Origin: Cydia pomonella
Lineage: Eukaryota > Arthropoda > Insecta > Lepidoptera > Tortricidae
Direction: 5' to 3'
DNA length: 64,000 bases
NCBI RefSeq assembly: GCF_033807575.1
Contig: NC_084713.1
Coordinates: 22,419,389 to 22,483,388 of the forward strand
Made by a program: the position numbers and the translations under genes. Shown here piece after piece: positions 60,531 to 64,000 of the stretch. The notes beneath the pieces were generated by a model. That model did no database searches, was not told where the DNA came from, and saw only the letters and a list, made by a program, of their open reading frames with translations. Position 1 is the stretch's first letter. Each line of letters begins with the position of its first letter.

Positions 60531-61978
60531 ATATTAAGTATTTAAAAATTAAAACGTAAACTGTAGAATACAGTGTCAAAAAATAAGAAAATTACCAATG
60601 GGTGTATAAAAGAAGATATCGAACGTGTTGTGTATTTCACAGTAACTATCTTTTTATACAATGTTAAAAATATATAACGCTAAGGTAACATCGATAATAG
60701 ACATGTCGATATTAAATTTTATCAATCACTTTATTTTGCCACAAAAACTTCATTCTATATCTGTTAATGACAGAGGCAGACAACAGGCGGTCTTATCGCT
60801 ATAGATTGATCGATATCGGACGATTTTTGTTTAATATTTTTTTTGTGTCTAGTGAGTTTTGATTGTCACCTGACGATATTATGTACTTATATTTTCACCG
60901 CCCGATATTTATCTGTCCATCAATTCCATGTATAAGTGGGGCTAGACACATTATCTTTATCTATAACGGATTTAACCATTCTTTAGTCAACACCCGCTAA
61001 TACATTGTAGCTATTTGTAAAGTTCAGCGATCAGTTTACTAAAAGCAATTACCGAAAAACATCACGCTCTATGAGCACCCCTTTGACATAAGCAAAATCA
61101 TCATAAATTTGATGGAAAGAAGCCATGTTTTGAAAAGAAGATATAACCAACTTTCCGTAACGTAGTACTTCTTGTATTTCTTAGGAAAAAATGGATTCGG
61201 AAAATTGATCTTATACTAATATAAGTATAAGATATATCGATGTCAAGTCTTCCGTTAGCTAGCGAGCGTTCAAAGGCACATTCCATCCAGGCTATCATTC
61301 CGGCTCGCTGCGCGCGGACACGGGCGACGTCCATGTCTGTATTATATAATGTTCTTATGTTTATAAGTATTTTTAACGTCGGATATCTATCTGTAGCTGG
61401 ACATAATTCGGAAGTAGGTATAAGTAATAATAGATCAGAAGTGTTTTTATTTATACAAATTATTTTACCCAGCGGACAACAAGTAGGTGGAGTAGCTTCA
61501 TCTTTCAATAAAACGATTTGCCCAATTTCTAAATTGGTCCTTCTCTGGAGTGACTTGCTTCTTAGTTGCAGCTCACTGTAATAATTGTTATAAAACTGTA
61601 TCCAAAACTATAATGAAATCACCATGTCGTGTGCAGAATAGCAAAAGCAATATACTCGTATTGAAGTATTCCATGTACAAAATATGACAACAGTCACACA
61701 GCTCAAATAGAATCCAAAGAGTCTATTAACTAAAGGGTTTTATATATATATCAATATAGGTGGCGCTGCTATCTATTATTAGGATATCAAAACACAACAA
61801 AAACTTTTGTTTTATTTGAGTAATTTTGTGATATATGTTTAATCTATTTTCTGCTTAATAAGAATACTAGGCTCAGTTAGAGATATCTAAAATTGAAGAA
61901 CCAATAAAACAATGAGCCGGTGGTAAATAATATTGGCATTATTAGGAATGTCAAAAACTGAGCATTTTATAAAGGCCT
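60531..61978. other. Non-coding, one short repeat block
   Basis: Apart from the 61288-61350 block noted under 60000-60472, nothing recognised. ORFs at 61101-61508 (minus) and 61240-61581 (plus) overlap each other and have no domain evidence. Confidence 0.45.
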
Positions 61979-62069
61979 CGAATTCAGTATCCCCTCAATC
62001 TGGAATTCAGTATCCCCTCAATCTGGAATTCAGTATCCCCTCAATCTGGAATTCAGTTTCCCCTCAATC
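61979..62069 (+). repeat. 23-bp minisatellite, four units
   Basis: Units of the form ctggaattcagtatcccctc + aat, repeated four times, the last with cagtttcccctc. Confidence 0.9.
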
Positions 62070-62164
62070 GAGAACTGTGTTAAAGAACTCGTAAGTTAAT
62101 CTGACATTACCAAAATATCTTTTCAGAAAACTTTTAACCGACATAAATCCAGCCTCGTAAATTC

Positions 62165-62275
62165 CACCCATGTAGTTCCGAAAAACTCATTGGTACGATC
62201 CGGGATTCGAATTCGCATCCTCCAGATTGAAAGCCACACGGGTTCACCACTAGGCTACCAGCGTCCTACGCGCAG
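62165..62275 (-). mobile_element. SINE head fragment, second family
   Basis: On the minus strand: an A-box region (gtagcctagtggtgaaccc), a B-box-like gcgaattcgaatcccgg, then accaatgagtttttcggaac. The 3' body is lost. Confidence 0.7.
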
Positions 62276-62462
62276 CAGGAAGCATACGAAAGGTCTGACA
62301 CTTTATAAGCAGCTGTTTACACGGTGGATCAAGTCGGGCGGCGCACACATCCATCTGCATACATAAGCCCGGCTGGTTTGAGCCATTGTGTAAACAACCC
62401 CTAACTATGTCAATGCAGTAAAGACAGTTTTGAATGATTCACGGTTAGTTTCACTAGACTTA
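62276..62462. other. Non-coding, nothing recognised
   Basis: Short spacer between SINE pieces. Confidence 0.4.
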
Positions 62463-62609
62463 AATTAAAATAAATAAATAAATATTATAGGACATTATTA
62501 CACAAATTGACTAAGTCCCACAGTAAGCTCAATAAGGCTTGTGTTGAGGGTACTTAGACAACCATATAAATATAATATATAAATACTTAAATACATAGAA
62601 AATACCCAT

Positions 62610-63418
62610 TGTATTGTATTGTATTGTATTGTATTGTATTTATTTATTTGCAAAGAATAAGTAGGTACAAAAGTGTCTTAGGTGGTAAGTGACAATTGGT
62701 TGCTTATTCTGCTATTTGTACTAAACAGGTTGTACTAGCATGCAAAAATCTTAAAACTACTACAACTCTGGCTGTATATCTTCAGAGAGGAAATCATTTA
62801 CACTATAATAGCTTTTATCAGATAATAGCTTCATTAATATGTTTCTAAATCTATGTACAGGCAGTTCTCTTATAGATTTTGGTAACTTGTTAAAAAGTTT
62901 CATGCACATAACGAAACAATGATTCGAATATAATGCTGTCCTGGGAACACAATTATGAACCAACCTTCCAGGATCCCGTTGATTTCTGGTAGAGGCGCTT
63001 TCAGCTGTTGTAAATAAATACATATGCCTCTTTACAAACATGCAGATTTCTAAGATGTATAAACATGGCAGCGGTAAGATCCTAAGTCTTTTGAAAGATG
63101 GTTTGCATGTCTTGTATGGGGCTAGATTACAAATAGCACGTATACATTTTTTCTGTGCTACGAATGCAATGTTAAAATTCGTACAGTTTCCCCACAAAAT
63201 AAGCCCATATCTTAACACTGAACTAATATACCCATGATACGCGGTTAACGCCGTATGTAAACCCGATGAGCGTCTTAACTTGCGTAGTACATAAACAAAT
63301 CTATTTAGTTTACAACGAATCTTTTCTATTTGTGCTTGCCAATCCAAGTGTTTATCTAAAACTATCCCTAAGAAACTTACATTTTGCACTTCTTGAATTG
63401 ACTCATCTCCGTAGTTTA
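62610..63418 (-). mobile_element. 5'-truncated Jockey-like insertion inside the SINE
   Basis: 809 bp. The minus-strand 3' end is a run of TTGTA units (62610-62640, read as (AATAC)n on the element strand). Target duplication CAT (62607-62609 and 63419-63421). The inserted DNA starts inside the ORF2 C-terminal region. Confidence 0.85.
62760..63418 (-). pseudogene. Jockey-like ORF2 C-terminal fragment
   Basis: Open for about 219 codons after the SINE junction: VNYGDESIQEVQNVSFLGIV, LDKHLDWQAQIEKI, LTAYHGYISSVLRYGLILWG, AQKKCIRAICNL, LYILEICMFVKRH, MKLFNKLP and KSYYSVNDFL, then the stop at 62760-62762. The same blocks occur at the end of element B ORF2 (LLGITIDTHLDW, LTAYYGYAHSLLRYGVLLWG, MQKKCIRII). 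The larger ORF extends upstream to 63512 only by reading through SINE sequence, so its first ~31 residues and ATG are artefacts of the junction. No catalytic domain is left. Confidence 0.83.
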
Positions 63419-63540
63419 CATGACTCAGGAACAAATACCCATGCTCATCACACGAATAAATGCCCTTACCAGGATTTGAACCCGGGACCATCAGCTTCAT
63501 AGGCAGGGTCACTACCCACTAGGCCAGACCGGTCGTCAAT

Positions 63541-63790
63541 ATTGACCGGGATATAAACCGTGATTACCTTTTTTATTGTTGTTTGTGTTGTTAGTGTTTT
63601 GTATTGTTTTGTTTTTTTGTGGTTTGTTGTGTTTATATTGTTTTTTATATTGCTTTTATATTATTTAACAATATTTTTTAGTTTAATATTAATAACTTTT
63701 ATAGTTGTATGCGGACACGTACATACCTAAGCTAAGAATAGTCAAATATTTAACGATTTCAAAATTTGATTAAAATAACTTTATGCCAAA
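63541..63790. other. Non-coding, T/G-rich low complexity
   Basis: 63566-63660 is a string of ttgtttgtgttg and tttttttgtggtttg motifs. Confidence 0.5.
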
Positions 63791-64000
63791 AATATAATTT
63801 TTGGTACAAGCTTTTATCGCTGACTGTCCTTTTTTTACCACAAACATCTAGTACTCGTCGAGGCAATTCTAAAAACCTTAAACACAATCAGGTTGCTTTG
63901 TTTCATCACAGAGTTCTTATAACCTCCAGTCTCCATCATCAGATCAGCTCCATGTCTTCATAATATTACATTGTCACCCGACTTACATATGAATGCCAAA
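63791..64000 (+). repeat. Dispersed repeat (ggtacaagcttttatcgctg family), copy 2
   Basis: Matches 50085-50300 (ttggtacaagcttttatcgc, cgtcgaggcaattctaa, ctccatcatcagatcagctc, atattacattgtcacccg) and runs off the window end. Confidence 0.75.

Larger units (their letters stand above)
62463..63540 (-). mobile_element. tRNA-derived SINE, copy 5, split by a Jockey-like fragment
   Basis: The head is at 63419-63540 (minus): gacgaccggtctggcctagt, B box gggttcaaatcctgg, ending at catgactcagg in plus sense. The 3' part is at 62463-62609 (gactaagtcccacagtaagc, aataaggcttgtgttgaggg). The split is within the gagtcatgggta block. Confidence 0.88.

Noticed and set aside
61101..61581. Overlapping ORFs of 135 (minus) and 113 (plus) residues
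   Set aside because: They oppose each other across a stretch with a short dispersed block (61288-61350). Neither has recognisable content.
62760..63512. A 250-residue gene starting at 63512
   Set aside because: Residues before about 63418 are translated SINE sequence. Only the downstream part is a retroelement fragment.

Overview
The window looks like a piece of a moth or butterfly (Lepidoptera) genome: AT-rich, without operons, and packed with transposable-element families that I recognise from memory as typical of lepidopteran intergenic DNA (tRNA-derived SINEs, RTE- and Jockey/CR1-type non-LTR retrotransposons, many short palindromic MITEs). I could not identify one convincing host gene or host exon in 64 kb. 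Every substantial open reading frame belongs to a retroelement.

Layout. 1-8.1 kb: short dispersed repeats, one SINE, two cases of a MITE inside a MITE, a ~520 bp near-perfect fold-back, and 3' fragments of two retrotransposon types. 8.1-11.8 kb: a young LTR element (near-identical ~370 bp LTRs, 4-bp target duplication TAAT) that encodes only a Gag protein and carries a 10 x 50 bp tandem array where pol would be. 12.4-13.5 kb: SINE and MITE remnants. 13.6-28.4 kb: a four-level nest. A two-ORF non-LTR element (element R) is split just after its YADD motif by a 10.2 kb hAT-like insertion with an 8-bp target duplication. That insertion contains Jockey/CR1-like element A, whose ORF2 is split by Jockey-like element B, which is itself full length with both ORFs open. 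28.4-43 kb: MITEs, SINEs, truncated non-LTR 3' ends (several with clear target duplications) and a ~250-320 bp tandem repeat. 43.4-47.8 kb, minus strand: element R2, a relative of element R with both ORFs open. 47.8-64 kb: more SINEs, MITEs, a hAT-type MITE, minisatellites, and a SINE split by a truncated Jockey-like fragment.

How the parts relate. The coding elements are self-contained retrotransposition units: ORF1 is an RNA-binding protein, and ORF2 is an apurinic-like endonuclease plus reverse transcriptase used in target-primed reverse transcription. In both R-type elements the ORF1 stop and ORF2 start are 2-3 nt apart, suggesting translation by termination-reinitiation. In element B the ORFs overlap by 32 nt. 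The SINEs, MITEs, hAT shell and Gag-only LTR element are non-autonomous and must depend on proteins made elsewhere. The nesting gives a relative order of insertion: R, then hAT, then A, then B.
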